DNA of 64,000 nucleotides from Schaedlerella glycyrrhizinilytica_A (GCF_042852765.1 NZ_AP031414.1); one strand, 5' to 3'; counted from the stretch's first letter, positions 53,274-62,507 are shown. Program-made: numbers and translations. The notes: generated from the sequence alone by a model not told the origin.

Positions 53274-54332
53274 ATGAAAGCGATCAGAATTAACGCACCG
53301 GGAAAAGTAGAAATCTGTGAGATCGAGAAACCGGTAAGAAAAAAGGGCGAGGCGTTGTTAAAATTATTATATGGCGGAATTTGCGGAAGCGATCTGGGCT
53401 CTTACAGAGGAACCTTTGTATATTTTGACTATCCAAGGATTCCGGGACATGAGTTTAGTGCGGAAATTGTAGAGATTGATGAAAATGACAAAGGATTAAA
53501 ACCGGGAATGGTTGTCACATGCAATCCATATTTTAATTGTACGACGTGTTATAGCTGCAGACATGGGATCGTGAATGCTTGTATGAACAATGAAACGATG
53601 GGATGCCAGAGAGACGGGGCGTTTTGCGAGTATATTACAATGCCGGTGGACAGAATCTATGACGGAAAGGGGATTTCACCGAAAGTACTGGCTGCGATCG
53701 AGCCGTTTTGTATCAGCTACCATGGAGTACAGCGGGCAGGGATCAACAAGGGGGATAAGGTGCTCGTCGTCGGAGCCGGAACGATCGGCGTATTAGCGGC
53801 AGTTGCGGCAAAAGCTTTGGGCGGCGAAGTGTATATCAGCGATGTGCAGGAACAGAAATTAAATTACGCACAGGAGCAGTTTGGATTTGCAGGAACTGTT
53901 TTAAACGATTCACCGGAACATTTTGCAGAAGCAGTTTCTCAGATAACAGGTACATATGAGGCAAACGGCACGGTTCAGGCAAATGGATTTGACGTTTGTA
54001 TTGAAGCGGTCGGGCTTCCGTCCACATTTCAAAATACAGTCGATGCAGCGGCATTTGGCGGAAAAGTAGTGTTGATCGGGGTAGGAAAAAAGAATCTTGA
54101 TTTTAATTTTACGCTTCTGCAGAAAAAAGAATTGAATGTTTTCGGAAGCAGAAATGCATTAAAGAAAGATTTTATTGAATTGATCGATCTGGTGAAAGAC
54201 GGGAAAGTGGATCTGGAAAAAATAATTACAGATGTGTATGCATTTGAAGATGCCGAAAAAGCATTTGCGGATTTTGATAAAAGCAGCGGAAATATGCTGA
54301 AAGTAGTTCTTGATTTTACAAATATCAAATAA
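53274..54332 (+). CDS. Zinc-dependent MDR-family sugar-acid dehydrogenase
   Basis: A 352-residue medium-chain dehydrogenase. The catalytic zinc site is in GGICGSDLG and GHEFSAEIVE. The structural zinc cysteines are in CNPYFNCTTCYSCRHGIVNAC. The NAD-binding VLVVGAGTIGVLAAVAA follows. Related enzymes oxidise L-idonate, L-galactonate (to tagaturonate) or L-gulonate (to fructuronate) at C5. Ten bases upstream of tagaturonate reductase, the L-galactonate type reaction is attractive but not proven. AGGAGG precedes the ATG. Confidence 0.88.
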   Translation: MKAIRINAPGKVEICEIEKPVRKKGEALLKLLYGGICGSDLGSYRGTFVYFDYPRIPGHEFSAEIVEIDENDKGLKPGMVVTCNPYFNCTTCYSCRHGIVNACMNNETMGCQRDGAFCEYITMPVDRIYDGKGISPKVLAAIEPFCISYHGVQRAGINKGDKVLVVGAGTIGVLAAVAAKALGGEVYISDVQEQKLNYAQEQFGFAGTVLNDSPEHFAEAVSQITGTYEANGTVQANGFDVCIEAVGLPSTFQNTVDAAAFGGKVVLIGVGKKNLDFNFTLLQKKELNVFGSRNALKKDFIELIDLVKDGKVDLEKIITDVYAFEDAEKAFADFDKSSGNMLKVVLDFTNIK

Positions 54333-54347
54333 AGAGGGTATATGGAA

Positions 54348-55835
54348 ATGGAAAGATTAAATTATCATGTATTGGAAAAGACAGGGTATCAGGGATATGT
54401 CAGGAGAACGGCTCCTGTGAAAGTACTGCAATTTGGCGAGGGCAATTTTTTAAGAGCATTTGTGGATTACTTTTTTGACGTTGCAAATGAAAAAACGGAT
54501 TGGAAAGGAAAGGGCGTGCTCGTACAGCCGATCGAACAGGGACTGACCGATCTGATCAATGAACAGGAGGGATTGTATACCCTGTATTTGCGGGGCAGCG
54601 AAAAGGGCGAAAAAATCGACAGAAAAAGAGTCATTTCTTTTGTTGACCGCTGTATTGATCCCTATAAAAATTTTGATGCAGTGGTGGATGCCGTATGCGG
54701 GAAAGATTTGGAATACATTGTATCCAATACAACGGAAGCCGGGATCGTGTATGATCCGAACAGCACATTTGAGCAATGTCCTCCGCATAGTTTTCCGGCA
54801 AAATTAACGAAACTTTTATATGAACGTTTCCGGGCAGGGGAAAAAGGCGTAGTGATCTTAAGCTGTGAGCTGATCGATAATAATGGAAAGGAATTAGAAA
54901 AATGTGTGCTTCGGCATATCGAGGATTGGAAGCTCGGGGAAGCGTTCAGAAAGTGGATCGAAACTGAAAATATGTTTTGCTCTACATTGGTAGACAGGAT
55001 CGTTCCGGGGCGGATCCGTGATAAAGAAGAAGCGGAACGATTGGAAAATGAAAACCAATATGAAGATCAGCTTATGGATGTCGGAGAGTGTTTTGGCGTA
55101 TGGATCATTGAGGGACCGAAAGAACTCGAGGAAAGACTTCCGTTTAAAAAGGCAGGATTAAATGTGCATGTGGTTCCGGATGTGACCCCGTATAAAAAGC
55201 GGAAAGTCCGTATCTTGAACGGAGCGCATACAGGGTTTGTATTAGGCGCTTATCTGTCCGGACAGAACATTGTACGGGATTGTATGCATAATGAGACGAT
55301 AAAAGGATTTATGAATAAGATGCTCTATGATGAAATCATCCCGACGCTGCCATTGGATAAAAACGATCTGACGGAATTTGCAGCAGCAGTGGAAGACCGC
55401 TTTAATAATCCGTTTGTGGATCATGAATTGATGAGCATCTCTTTAAATTCAACTTCGAAATGGCGTGCGAGAAATCTTCCGTCTTTTAAGGAATATATTG
55501 CGGAGGAAAAAAGACTTCCGGTATGTCTGACAATGAGTCTGGCGGCATATATCGCATTTTACAGCAATGAGATCCAGGAAAGGACAGAAGATGGTTTGAT
55601 CTGCAGACGCCCGAAAGGGGACACATATAAGATTCAGGATGATGCATGGGTTTTGGATTTTTATTATCAACATCGGACAGACGACGTGCCTGATCTTGTA
55701 CATGCAGTCCTTACTAATGAAAAAATGTGGGGAGAGGATTTGTGTAATGTAGAAAATCTGGAGAAGACGGTAGTTGAGAATCTTATTTTGATACGAAACG
55801 AGGGGGCAGAAGCGGCATATGCCTCTTGCTTATAA
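54348..55835 (+). CDS. uxaB: Tagaturonate reductase (altronate oxidoreductase)
   Basis: A 495-residue member of the mannitol dehydrogenase family, closest in pattern to UxaB: PVKVLQFGEGNFLRAFVDYF at the nucleotide loop, VSNTTEAGIVYDP, and VRILNGAHTGFVLGAYLSG around the catalytic Lys/Asn/His region. It interconverts D-tagaturonate and D-altronate with NADH. The start at 54348 has better spacing from AGAGGG than the ATG at 54342. No altronate dehydratase (uxaA) lies in the window, so the next step is encoded elsewhere. Confidence 0.92.
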   Translation: MERLNYHVLEKTGYQGYVRRTAPVKVLQFGEGNFLRAFVDYFFDVANEKTDWKGKGVLVQPIEQGLTDLINEQEGLYTLYLRGSEKGEKIDRKRVISFVDRCIDPYKNFDAVVDAVCGKDLEYIVSNTTEAGIVYDPNSTFEQCPPHSFPAKLTKLLYERFRAGEKGVVILSCELIDNNGKELEKCVLRHIEDWKLGEAFRKWIETENMFCSTLVDRIVPGRIRDKEEAERLENENQYEDQLMDVGECFGVWIIEGPKELEERLPFKKAGLNVHVVPDVTPYKKRKVRILNGAHTGFVLGAYLSGQNIVRDCMHNETIKGFMNKMLYDEIIPTLPLDKNDLTEFAAAVEDRFNNPFVDHELMSISLNSTSKWRARNLPSFKEYIAEEKRLPVCLTMSLAAYIAFYSNEIQERTEDGLICRRPKGDTYKIQDDAWVLDFYYQHRTDDVPDLVHAVLTNEKMWGEDLCNVENLEKTVVENLILIRNEGAEAAYASCL

Positions 55836-55867
55836 ACGAAAAAGAATCAATATTCACAGATAATCAG

Positions 55868-55897
55868 CGAGGGGGCTGTCGATGGACAGCCCCCTCG
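55868..55897 (+). terminator. Rho-independent terminator after uxaB
   Basis: CGAGGGGGCTGTC (55868-55880) and its exact complement (55885-55897) with loop GATG: a perfect 13-bp stem. Confidence 0.8.
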
Positions 55898-55941
55898 TTG
55901 TATCGGTTGTGCGCCCGGCGACGCTTTTTTTTCGAACAGGT

Positions 55942-57336
55942 TTAACGCAGTTTTTTCACCCGTTTCATAGCGCTTGTCACCATGCCGCCCAGAGCAAATA
56001 ATGCCAGAGCATTCGGGATTACCATCAAGTTATTGAACATATCGGATAACTCCCATACGAGGTCGTTGGAAGCAAGTGTTCCGAGGAAGATGAATACGAG
56101 TGCGATCACAGTATAAATCTTCGTGGATTTTTCGCCGAACAAATAGGCAACATTGATCTTTCCGAACAAATTCCAGCCGAGGATCGTGGAAAATGCGAAG
56201 AAGAACAATGTAACGGCAACAAACTGTGCGCCCAGCTGTTCTCCGAATACTGCGCCGAATGCTGTCTGAGCAAGGTTGGTCTTGTCTACAACTTCCAGAG
56301 CGGATCCGGTGTAGCCGTTTGCAAGAATTCCGCCTTTTGTATACAAGGTAGAAATTACAACCAGAGCATTTAAGGTCAGAACGACGAATGTGTCGATAAA
56401 TACACCGACCATAGCCACGCACCCCTGTTCATGCGGAGATTTTACCTGTGCCAGTGCGTGGGCGTGCGGTGTGGAACCCATACCGGCTTCATTGGAAAAA
56501 AGCCCGCGCTTCGCACCCTGTGTCATTGCAGTTTTGATCGCGGCTCCGAAAGAACCTCCGATGATAGCCTGAGGCTGGAATGCGTATGTAAAGATCATTG
56601 CAAAAGTCTCCGGCAAATACTTGAATCTTGCGATCAGGACGATCAGTCCTCCAAGCAGAAAGACTGCGGCCATGATCGGGACCAGCTTTTCGGTGACGGA
56701 TGCAAGTCGTTTGATCCCTCCGAGGAAAATAAATCCGCAGATAATGACAAGGATGATTCCTACGACCCAAGACGGAATGCCGAATGCCGTTTCACAGGTA
56801 GAGCCGATCGAGTTGGACTGCACCATACATCCGAAGAATCCCAGAGCAAGTGTGATTGCGATGGCGAAAAATCCGGCAAGAAATTTACCGAGAGGACCTT
56901 TAAACGCCGTAGTGATATAGTAAACCGGACCACCCTTGATCGTTCCGTCCTTTTGTACGATACGGGTTTCCTGCGCAAGCGTTGCCTCGGCATAGATGGT
57001 CGCCATGCCAAAGAACGCGATGATCCACATCCAGAAAATAGCGCCGGGACCACCGGTAAGGATCGCGCCGGAAGCTCCGACGATATTTCCGGTTCCGACC
57101 TGAGCTGCGATCGCGGTTGCAAGAGCCTGAAAAGAGCTCATACCGGAGTCGTGTTTTTTTCCGTTGAGTGTCAGTGTTCCGAATACACGGGACATTCCCT
57201 CTTTGAAGCAGCGCACCTGAACAAAACGGGTTTTGAAAGAATAAAAGAGTCCGACTGCGATCAACATAAAAAATAAAATGTAGTCAGACAAGTAGCTGTT
57301 GATTGTTTGGACAATCGGTAATAAAGTTTCAGACAT
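55942..57336 (-). CDS. Sodium:alanine/glycine symporter (AGCS family)
   Basis: A 464-residue membrane protein with about ten to eleven hydrophobic segments. The AGCS signature is present: SSFQALATAIAAQVGTGNIVG, GPGAIFWMWIIAFFGMA, and FSNEAGMGSTPHAHALA. It would import glycine or alanine with Na+. The start at 57336 follows AAAGGAGAG; the frame is open into the leader but has no signal there. A glycine riboswitch lies in the leader, so glycine is the likely regulated substrate. Confidence 0.94.
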   Translation of the reverse strand: MSETLLPIVQTINSYLSDYILFFMLIAVGLFYSFKTRFVQVRCFKEGMSRVFGTLTLNGKKHDSGMSSFQALATAIAAQVGTGNIVGASGAILTGGPGAIFWMWIIAFFGMATIYAEATLAQETRIVQKDGTIKGGPVYYITTAFKGPLGKFLAGFFAIAITLALGFFGCMVQSNSIGSTCETAFGIPSWVVGIILVIICGFIFLGGIKRLASVTEKLVPIMAAVFLLGGLIVLIARFKYLPETFAMIFTYAFQPQAIIGGSFGAAIKTAMTQGAKRGLFSNEAGMGSTPHAHALAQVKSPHEQGCVAMVGVFIDTFVVLTLNALVVISTLYTKGGILANGYTGSALEVVDKTNLAQTAFGAVFGEQLGAQFVAVTLFFFAFSTILGWNLFGKINVAYLFGEKSTKIYTVIALVFIFLGTLASNDLVWELSDMFNNLMVIPNALALFALGGMVTSAMKRVKKLR

Positions 57337-57361
57337 TGTTCTCTCTCCTTTAAATAAAATA

Positions 57362-57387
57362 AGAGCAGCCGATAAGCCGACTGCTCT
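57362..57387 (-). terminator. Hairpin between riboswitch and symporter start
   Basis: AGAGCAG and CTGCTCT flank an inner GCCG/CGGC-type stem on the minus-strand transcript, followed by a U-rich stretch. It probably acts as the riboswitch expression platform. Confidence 0.6.
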
Positions 57388-57454
57388 GAAAAAACACATA
57401 TAAATCTGAGAAAAGCTGATAATATAACCCTTTTGAATCATAAAAACGGGATAT

Positions 57455-57577
57455 CACCACTCTGTCTCCTTTACCTGAGAGATTCAGTCCGTCAGGACCT
57501 TACACCTTCGGTACTCATACATGAGTTTTTCCAGAGTATTCTCCACCTCCAGTCTCCCAATTATGAGATTCAAGAGG
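57455..57577 (-). promoter_or_regulatory. Glycine riboswitch
   Basis: The minus-strand leader holds the hallmark segments in order: GGGAGACTGGAGG, ACCGAAGGTG (conserved glycine-binding bulge), AATCTCTCAGGTAAAGGA and GACAGAG. These match the glycine aptamer consensus. It looks like one aptamer rather than the usual tandem pair. It lies about 120 bases upstream of the AGCS symporter. Confidence 0.92.
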
Positions 57578-57655
57578 TTTCAACGAATCCACTTCATCTT
57601 AGCACAGCGGGAAAATGCTGTCAATGTATTTGGGGATAAAAACTTCTTATAAATA

Positions 57656-58417
57656 TTAATAAATATTACTTTCAATCTGATGTTTTGTTTTTAATATCAT
57701 TTCCCTTAATTGTAAAATCCGGGCGTCGCTCATGCGGTCTTTCGGTGCGGAAATACTGATCGCATACGTTGATTTCCCGTTGTATCCTTTTAAGGAAACC
57801 GCGATACAACGCACGCCGATCTCATTTTCCTCGTTGTCCAGGGCATATCCGGTTCTGCGGGTTTCTTCTATAAGATTCATAAAATCCACAAATCTGGTAA
57901 CGGTATGCTCTGTAAGCTGCTGGATGAAGCTCTGTTTCCAGATCGATTCGATCTTGGCGTCCGGCATATCCGCCAGGATCGCCTTTCCGACGCCGGAGCA
58001 ATACAGCGGAATACTTTTTCCGACCATGGAGATCATCCGGACAGAGTTCCGGGAAGCTTCTACCTTGTCGATGTAAGTTGCATTTATGCCGTCAAGCTGG
58101 ACGAGATGGACCGTCTCACCGGAATTGGCGGAAAGCTCTTTGATAAAGGGGCGCGCGATGTCGATCATACTGTTTTGGGATAAAATCTGATTGGATAAAC
58201 CGCAGATTTTAAAACTAAGACTATATTTGGCTGTCTCTGGATCCTGACGGACATAATCCATGCAGATCAGGGAATTTAGGATCCGGTGGACGGTACTTTT
58301 ATTTAAGTCCAGTGCGGTACTCAACTCCTGAAGCCCCATAGCTCCGTTCTGGGCGAGACATTCGATCGTATGAAAAATGCGTTCCGATACCTGGATCGGA
58401 TTTTTGGTATCTGTCAT
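57656..58417 (-). CDS. kdgR: IclR-family regulator, KdgR-like
   Basis: A 253-residue repressor with an N-terminal winged helix (LQELSTALDLNKSTVHRILNSL) and a C-terminal GAF-like effector domain (YCSGVGKAILADMP and the conserved IAVSLKGYNGKSTYAISIS). The start at 58417 follows AGGAGG. It is divergent from the VOC-eda-kdgK-uxaC set, whose two promoters carry repeated near-palindromes of IclR size. 2-Keto-3-deoxygluconate is the likely inducer, by analogy with KdgR. Confidence 0.85.
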   Translation of the reverse strand: MTDTKNPIQVSERIFHTIECLAQNGAMGLQELSTALDLNKSTVHRILNSLICMDYVRQDPETAKYSLSFKICGLSNQILSQNSMIDIARPFIKELSANSGETVHLVQLDGINATYIDKVEASRNSVRMISMVGKSIPLYCSGVGKAILADMPDAKIESIWKQSFIQQLTEHTVTRFVDFMNLIEETRRTGYALDNEENEIGVRCIAVSLKGYNGKSTYAISISAPKDRMSDARILQLREMILKTKHQIESNIY

Positions 58418-58513
58418 AACTGCCTCCTGATACATTTGCATTGTAAATTCTTTAAATCACGTCGTATTGTAGCATGTTTCCGGAAAAAGGGAAAGAGGTT
58501 TTTATTTTGACTA

Positions 58514-58605
58514 TTGTATCTGATGCGCATACAAGGTATAATAAGAGAAAAATTCATAATATGAAATTAAGTTCCGTATTATGAAACTATAATCCGTATC
58601 ATGGA
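58514..58605 (+). promoter_or_regulatory. Promoter of the VOC gene with three IclR-type palindromes
   Basis: TTGTAT (58514-58519) and TATAAT (58537-58542), spacer 17 bases. Downstream lie TTCATAATATGAA (58553-58565, perfect), GTTCCGTATTATGAAAC (58571-58587) and TCCGTATCATGGA (58593-58605), spaced about two helical turns apart. The arrangement fits repression by roadblock. Confidence 0.72.
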
Positions 58606-58634
58606 ATAGGAAGAGTCGGAAAGGAGTGTTTGGG

Positions 58635-58988
58635 ATGAACAGAGATGATTTTGAATTTGAGGTGCGTCATGTAGGGATCAACTGTGAGAATGAAGAAGAG
58701 GCAGACGCGGTGGCACAGCGTTTTGAGGATGTGTTCGGATTCACAAAAAAAGCGGGGAACAGTTCGATCTTTGCAGGAACCGGCGTGGAAGTGATGAAGA
58801 CGAACTATCTCGGAAAGAACGGACATATTGCGGTTGCGACCAATGATATTGAGAAAGCAAAAGCGTATCTGGCTGTACAGGGGATCGAGTTTGATGAGGA
58901 GAGCGCAAAGTATAAAAATGGGAAGATGGTCGCAATCTATCTGAGAGAAGAGTTCGGCGGCTTTGCAGTGCATCTTGTACAGAAATAA
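58635..58988 (+). CDS. VOC-family (glyoxalase-like) small protein
   Basis: A 117-residue protein of the vicinal-oxygen-chelate fold: FEVRHVGINCENEEEADAVA at the first strand and AVATNDIEKAKAYLAVQGIEF in the second half. Family members are metal enzymes or binding proteins. It is first in a KdgR-type regulon next to eda and kdgK, so it probably handles or binds a keto-deoxy sugar acid. The start at 58635 follows AAGGAG; the reaction is unknown. Confidence 0.82.
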   Translation: MNRDDFEFEVRHVGINCENEEEADAVAQRFEDVFGFTKKAGNSSIFAGTGVEVMKTNYLGKNGHIAVATNDIEKAKAYLAVQGIEFDEESAKYKNGKMVAIYLREEFGGFAVHLVQK

Positions 58989-59023
58989 GTACAGAGATTT
59001 TGTTAAAAAAGCCTGAAAAGCAG

Positions 59024-59098
59024 TTGACAAGAAGGAAGAATCGAGTATAATAAAAGCATGAAGTTCACATTATGAAATATAGTTCCATAATGTGAAAC
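59024..59098 (+). promoter_or_regulatory. Promoter of eda-kdgK with two IclR-type palindromes
   Basis: TTGACA (59024-59029) and TATAAT (59046-59051), spacer 16 bases. TTCACATTATGAA (59064-59076) and GTTCCATAATGTGAAAC (59082-59098) follow. They match the motif upstream of the VOC gene. Confidence 0.78.
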
Positions 59099-59142
59099 GA
59101 CGGACTCGATAACAGAGCAATGCAAATAAGGAGAATGAAAAG

Positions 59143-59784
59143 ATGAGTAATGTATCAGAGACAATTCAGAAAATGGGTGTAGTACCGGTTGTTGTATTGA
59201 ACGACGCGAAAGATGCAGCTCCGCTTGCAAAAGCATTGTGTGAGGGCGGACTTCCATGTGCAGAAGTTACATTCCGTACTGACGCAGCAGAGGAATCTAT
59301 CCGCATCATGACAACAGAATATCCGGAGATGTTCGTAGGAGCAGGAACTGTCCTGACGATCGAACAGGTAGACCGTGCAGTTGCGGCAGGCGCGAAATTC
59401 ATCGTAAGCCCGGGATTTGATCCGGAGATCGTAGACTACTGTCTGAGCAAAGAGATTCCGGTATATCCGGGATGTATCACACCGTCAGAAGTTGCACAGG
59501 CGGTCAAGAGAGGACTGAAAGTTGTGAAATTCTTCCCGGCAGAGCAGTTCGGCGGAGTGGCAACGATCAAAGCACTGGCAGCGCCGTATGTAGGCGTGAA
59601 ATTCATGCCGACAGGCGGAGTCAGCGCTAAGAACTTGGAAAGCTATCTGTCCTGCGATAAGATCGTAGCATGCGGCGGAAGCTGGATGGTAAAAGGAGAT
59701 CTTGTAAAAGAGGGTAAATTTGACGAGATCAAAGCGCTGGTTGAAGAAGCTGTCAGTCTGGTAGCAGAGATCCGCAATAAATAA
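59143..59784 (+). CDS. eda: 2-dehydro-3-deoxy-phosphogluconate aldolase
   Basis: A 213-residue class I aldolase that splits KDPG into pyruvate and glyceraldehyde-3-phosphate. The motif GAGTVLTIEQVDRAVAAGA, the Schiff-base lysine in GLKVVKFFPAEQFGG and the phosphate loop MPTGGVSAKNLESYL are all present. AAGGAGAAT precedes the ATG. Its own KdgR-type promoter serves eda and probably kdgK. Strong codon bias. Confidence 0.96.
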   Translation: MSNVSETIQKMGVVPVVVLNDAKDAAPLAKALCEGGLPCAEVTFRTDAAEESIRIMTTEYPEMFVGAGTVLTIEQVDRAVAAGAKFIVSPGFDPEIVDYCLSKEIPVYPGCITPSEVAQAVKRGLKVVKFFPAEQFGGVATIKALAAPYVGVKFMPTGGVSAKNLESYLSCDKIVACGGSWMVKGDLVKEGKFDEIKALVEEAVSLVAEIRNK

Positions 59785-59840
59785 TCTTACGAAAAGAATC
59801 AAAGAGATCGATCAATAGAAAAAGATAACGGAGGAAAATC

Positions 59841-60866
59841 ATGAGTAAGAAAGTCGTTACATTTGGAGAAATCATGCTGAGACTTGCACCGGAAGGATAT
59901 TACCGTTTCGTGCAGGCAGATACATTCGGAGCAACTTACGGCGGAGGAGAGGCAAACGTAGCAGTTTCCCTTGCCAACTACGGATTTGATGCAAAATTCG
60001 TTACCAAACTTCCGAAACACGAGATCGGACAGGCAGCAGTGAATTCCCTGAGAAAATATGGAGTAGATACTTCTTTCATCGCCCGCGGCGGAGACAGAGT
60101 CGGAATCTACTTCCTTGAAAAAGGAGCATCCCAAAGACCGTCCAAGGTTATTTACGACAGAGCAGGTTCTTCTATTTATACAGCAGCTCCGGAAGACTTC
60201 GATTGGAAAGCAATCTTCGACGGAGCAGAATGGTTCCATTTTACAGGAATCACACCGGCGCTCAACGATGGTGTTGCAGCGATCTGTCTGGAAGCTTGTA
60301 AGGCTGCAAAAGAAGCAGGCGTGAAGATTTCCTGTGACTTAAATTACAGAAACAAACTGTGGAGCAAAGAGAAAGCCGGACAGGTAATGGGCGAGCTCTG
60401 CAAATATGTAGATGTCTGCATCGCAAATGAAGAAGACGCGGCAGACGTATTTGGAATCAAAGCGGCAGATACCGATGTGTACGCAGGTGAAGTGAACCAC
60501 GAGGGATACAAAGACGTGGCAAAACAGCTTGCAGACCGTTTCGGATTCGAGAAAGTAGCGATCACACTTCGTGAATCACTTTCCGCAAATGACAATAACT
60601 GGTCCGCAATGCTTTACGACGGAACAGATTACTATTTCAGCAAAAAATATAAAATGCATATCGTAGATCGTGTCGGCGGCGGAGACAGCTTCGGCGGCGG
60701 ACTGATCGCAGCAACACTGAACGGATATGATGCACAGGCTACCATTGAATTTGCAGTAGCGGCATCCTGTCTGAAACACTCCATCGAGGGTGACTTCAAT
60801 ATGGTCTCCATGGACGAAGTTGCAAAACTTGCCGGCGGCGATGCTTCCGGACGTGTCCAGAGATAA
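59841..60866 (+). CDS. kdgK: 2-dehydro-3-deoxygluconokinase
   Basis: A 341-residue PfkB-family kinase that phosphorylates 2-keto-3-deoxygluconate to KDPG. VTFGEIMLRLAPEGYYRFVQA is the sugar-binding start and AGSSIYTAAPEDFDW follows. The C-terminal ATP/catalytic motif is DRVGGGDSFGGGL, with Asp as base. Between eda and uxaC the role is clear. AACGGAGG precedes the ATG. Confidence 0.95.
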   Translation: MSKKVVTFGEIMLRLAPEGYYRFVQADTFGATYGGGEANVAVSLANYGFDAKFVTKLPKHEIGQAAVNSLRKYGVDTSFIARGGDRVGIYFLEKGASQRPSKVIYDRAGSSIYTAAPEDFDWKAIFDGAEWFHFTGITPALNDGVAAICLEACKAAKEAGVKISCDLNYRNKLWSKEKAGQVMGELCKYVDVCIANEEDAADVFGIKAADTDVYAGEVNHEGYKDVAKQLADRFGFEKVAITLRESLSANDNNWSAMLYDGTDYYFSKKYKMHIVDRVGGGDSFGGGLIAATLNGYDAQATIEFAVAASCLKHSIEGDFNMVSMDEVAKLAGGDASGRVQR

Positions 60867-60895
60867 TAAATAATCCCTATTTGCTATGCAGGAAT

Positions 60896-60921
60896 ATGGC
60901 TGTCACGAAAGTGGCAGCTAT
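60896..60921 (+). terminator. Hairpin between kdgK and uxaC
   Basis: ATGGCTGTCAC and GTGGCAGCTAT pair imperfectly around GAAA. There is no T-tract, so it may be an RNA-processing or stability element. The remaining 170 bases before uxaC hold no gene. Confidence 0.4.
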
Positions 60922-61091
60922 ATTGCTATATGCACCAAAACGCATGAGATACAAAGCCTGAGAAGATCTGGGAAGAATCCGGGAAAAGAGGTGGAAACAG
61001 ATCTTTTCCGGCAGTATAATAAACAAAGAAAAGCAACGCATAAAACGCAGAAAACAAAACTGGAAAATCAGAAACACAAGGAGGATATGAA

Positions 61092-62507
61092 ATGAAAGCA
61101 TTTATGGACGAAGAATTTCTCTTGTCAACGAAGACCGCGCAGAAGTTGTATCACGAGTACGCTGAGGTAATGCCGATCTTGGACTATCATTGCCATCTGG
61201 TTCCGCGGGAGATTTACGAAGACCGGAAATTTGAGAACATCACACAGGCATGGCTGGAAGCAGATCATTACAAATGGCGTCAGATGCGTTCCAACGGTGT
61301 GGAAGAACGTTACATTACCGGAGACGCCACGGATCGCGAGAAGTTCCAGAAATGGGCGGAGACATTGGAGATGGCGATCGGAAATCCGCTGTATCACTGG
61401 AGTCATCTGGAATTGAAACGATATTTCGGATATGACGGATATTTGAATGGAGAGACTGCAGAGGAAGTATGGAATCTGTGCAATGCAAAACTGCAGGAAG
61501 ACGGTATGACCGCCCGTAACCTGATCAAACAGTCCAACGTAACGCTTGTATGTACGACAGACGATCCGATCGATTCGCTGGAGTGGCACAAAAAGCTGGC
61601 TGAGGATGAGACTTTTGACGTACAGGTTCTTCCGGCATGGAGACCGGATAAGGCAATGAACCTGGAGAAACCGGATTATCTGGATTACCTTGCGAAGCTG
61701 GAAACAGCAAGCGGTATGAAGATAGACAGCTTTGCCGCATTGATCGAGGCTCTGAAAAACCGGATGGATTTCTTTGCGGAGAACGGCTGTACGGTGTCCG
61801 ATCACGGTCTGGAATATGTGATGCATGTGCCGGCATCGGAAGAAGAAATCGAGAAGATTTTTGCAAAGAGACTTTCCGGTGAGAATGTGAGCCGTCAGGA
61901 AGAATTACAGTTCAAGACCGCATACATGACAGCGCTTGGAAAAGAATACCATAAGAGAAACTGGGTAATGCAGCTTCATTACGGGGTGAAACGTGACAAC
62001 AACCGCCGGGTATTCAATGAACTGGGACCGGATGCGGGAATCGACTGCATCAACAATTTTGCGCCGTCTTCCGAGATGGCAGATTACCTGAACGGACTGG
62101 CTGAGACGGACGAGCTTCCGAAGACGATTCTTTACTCACTGAACCCGACAGACAACGCTTCCATCGGAACGATCATCGGATGCTTCCAGGATTCTTCCTG
62201 CATCGGAAAGATCCAGCAGGGAAGCGGCTGGTGGTTCAATGACAATAAGACCGGAATGATCGAGCAGATGACTTCCCTTGCGAATCTGGGACTTCTCGGC
62301 AACTTTGTCGGAATGCTGACTGATTCCAGAAGCTTCCTTTCTTATACAAGACATGAATATTTCCGCCGCATCCTGTGCGAGCTGATCGGAGGATGGGTAG
62401 AAAACGGAGAGTATCCGGAAGATTACAAGGCATTGGAGAAGATCGTAAAAGGAATTTCCTATAACAATGCGGTAAGATATTTCGGATTTGATCTGGAAAA
62501 GAAATAG
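61092..62507 (+). CDS. uxaC: Glucuronate/galacturonate isomerase
   Basis: A 471-residue enzyme that converts D-glucuronate to fructuronate and D-galacturonate to tagaturonate, the entry step of both routes. The amidohydrolase-fold metal motif is DYHCHLVPREI near residue 30. Other family stretches are VTLVCTTDDPIDSLEWH and WVMQLHYGVKRDNNRR, with a late SRSFLSYTRHEYFRRIL. CAAGGAGG precedes the ATG. It closes the KdgR-controlled set. Confidence 0.96.
   Translation: MKAFMDEEFLLSTKTAQKLYHEYAEVMPILDYHCHLVPREIYEDRKFENITQAWLEADHYKWRQMRSNGVEERYITGDATDREKFQKWAETLEMAIGNPLYHWSHLELKRYFGYDGYLNGETAEEVWNLCNAKLQEDGMTARNLIKQSNVTLVCTTDDPIDSLEWHKKLAEDETFDVQVLPAWRPDKAMNLEKPDYLDYLAKLETASGMKIDSFAALIEALKNRMDFFAENGCTVSDHGLEYVMHVPASEEEIEKIFAKRLSGENVSRQEELQFKTAYMTALGKEYHKRNWVMQLHYGVKRDNNRRVFNELGPDAGIDCINNFAPSSEMADYLNGLAETDELPKTILYSLNPTDNASIGTIIGCFQDSSCIGKIQQGSGWWFNDNKTGMIEQMTSLANLGLLGNFVGMLTDSRSFLSYTRHEYFRRILCELIGGWVENGEYPEDYKALEKIVKGISYNNAVRYFGFDLEKK

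Noticed and set aside
56431..57276. 281-codon plus-strand frame antisense to the symporter
   Set aside because: The minus-strand AGCS gene explains the sequence; the antisense product is highly charged, low in complexity and lacks a ribosome binding site.
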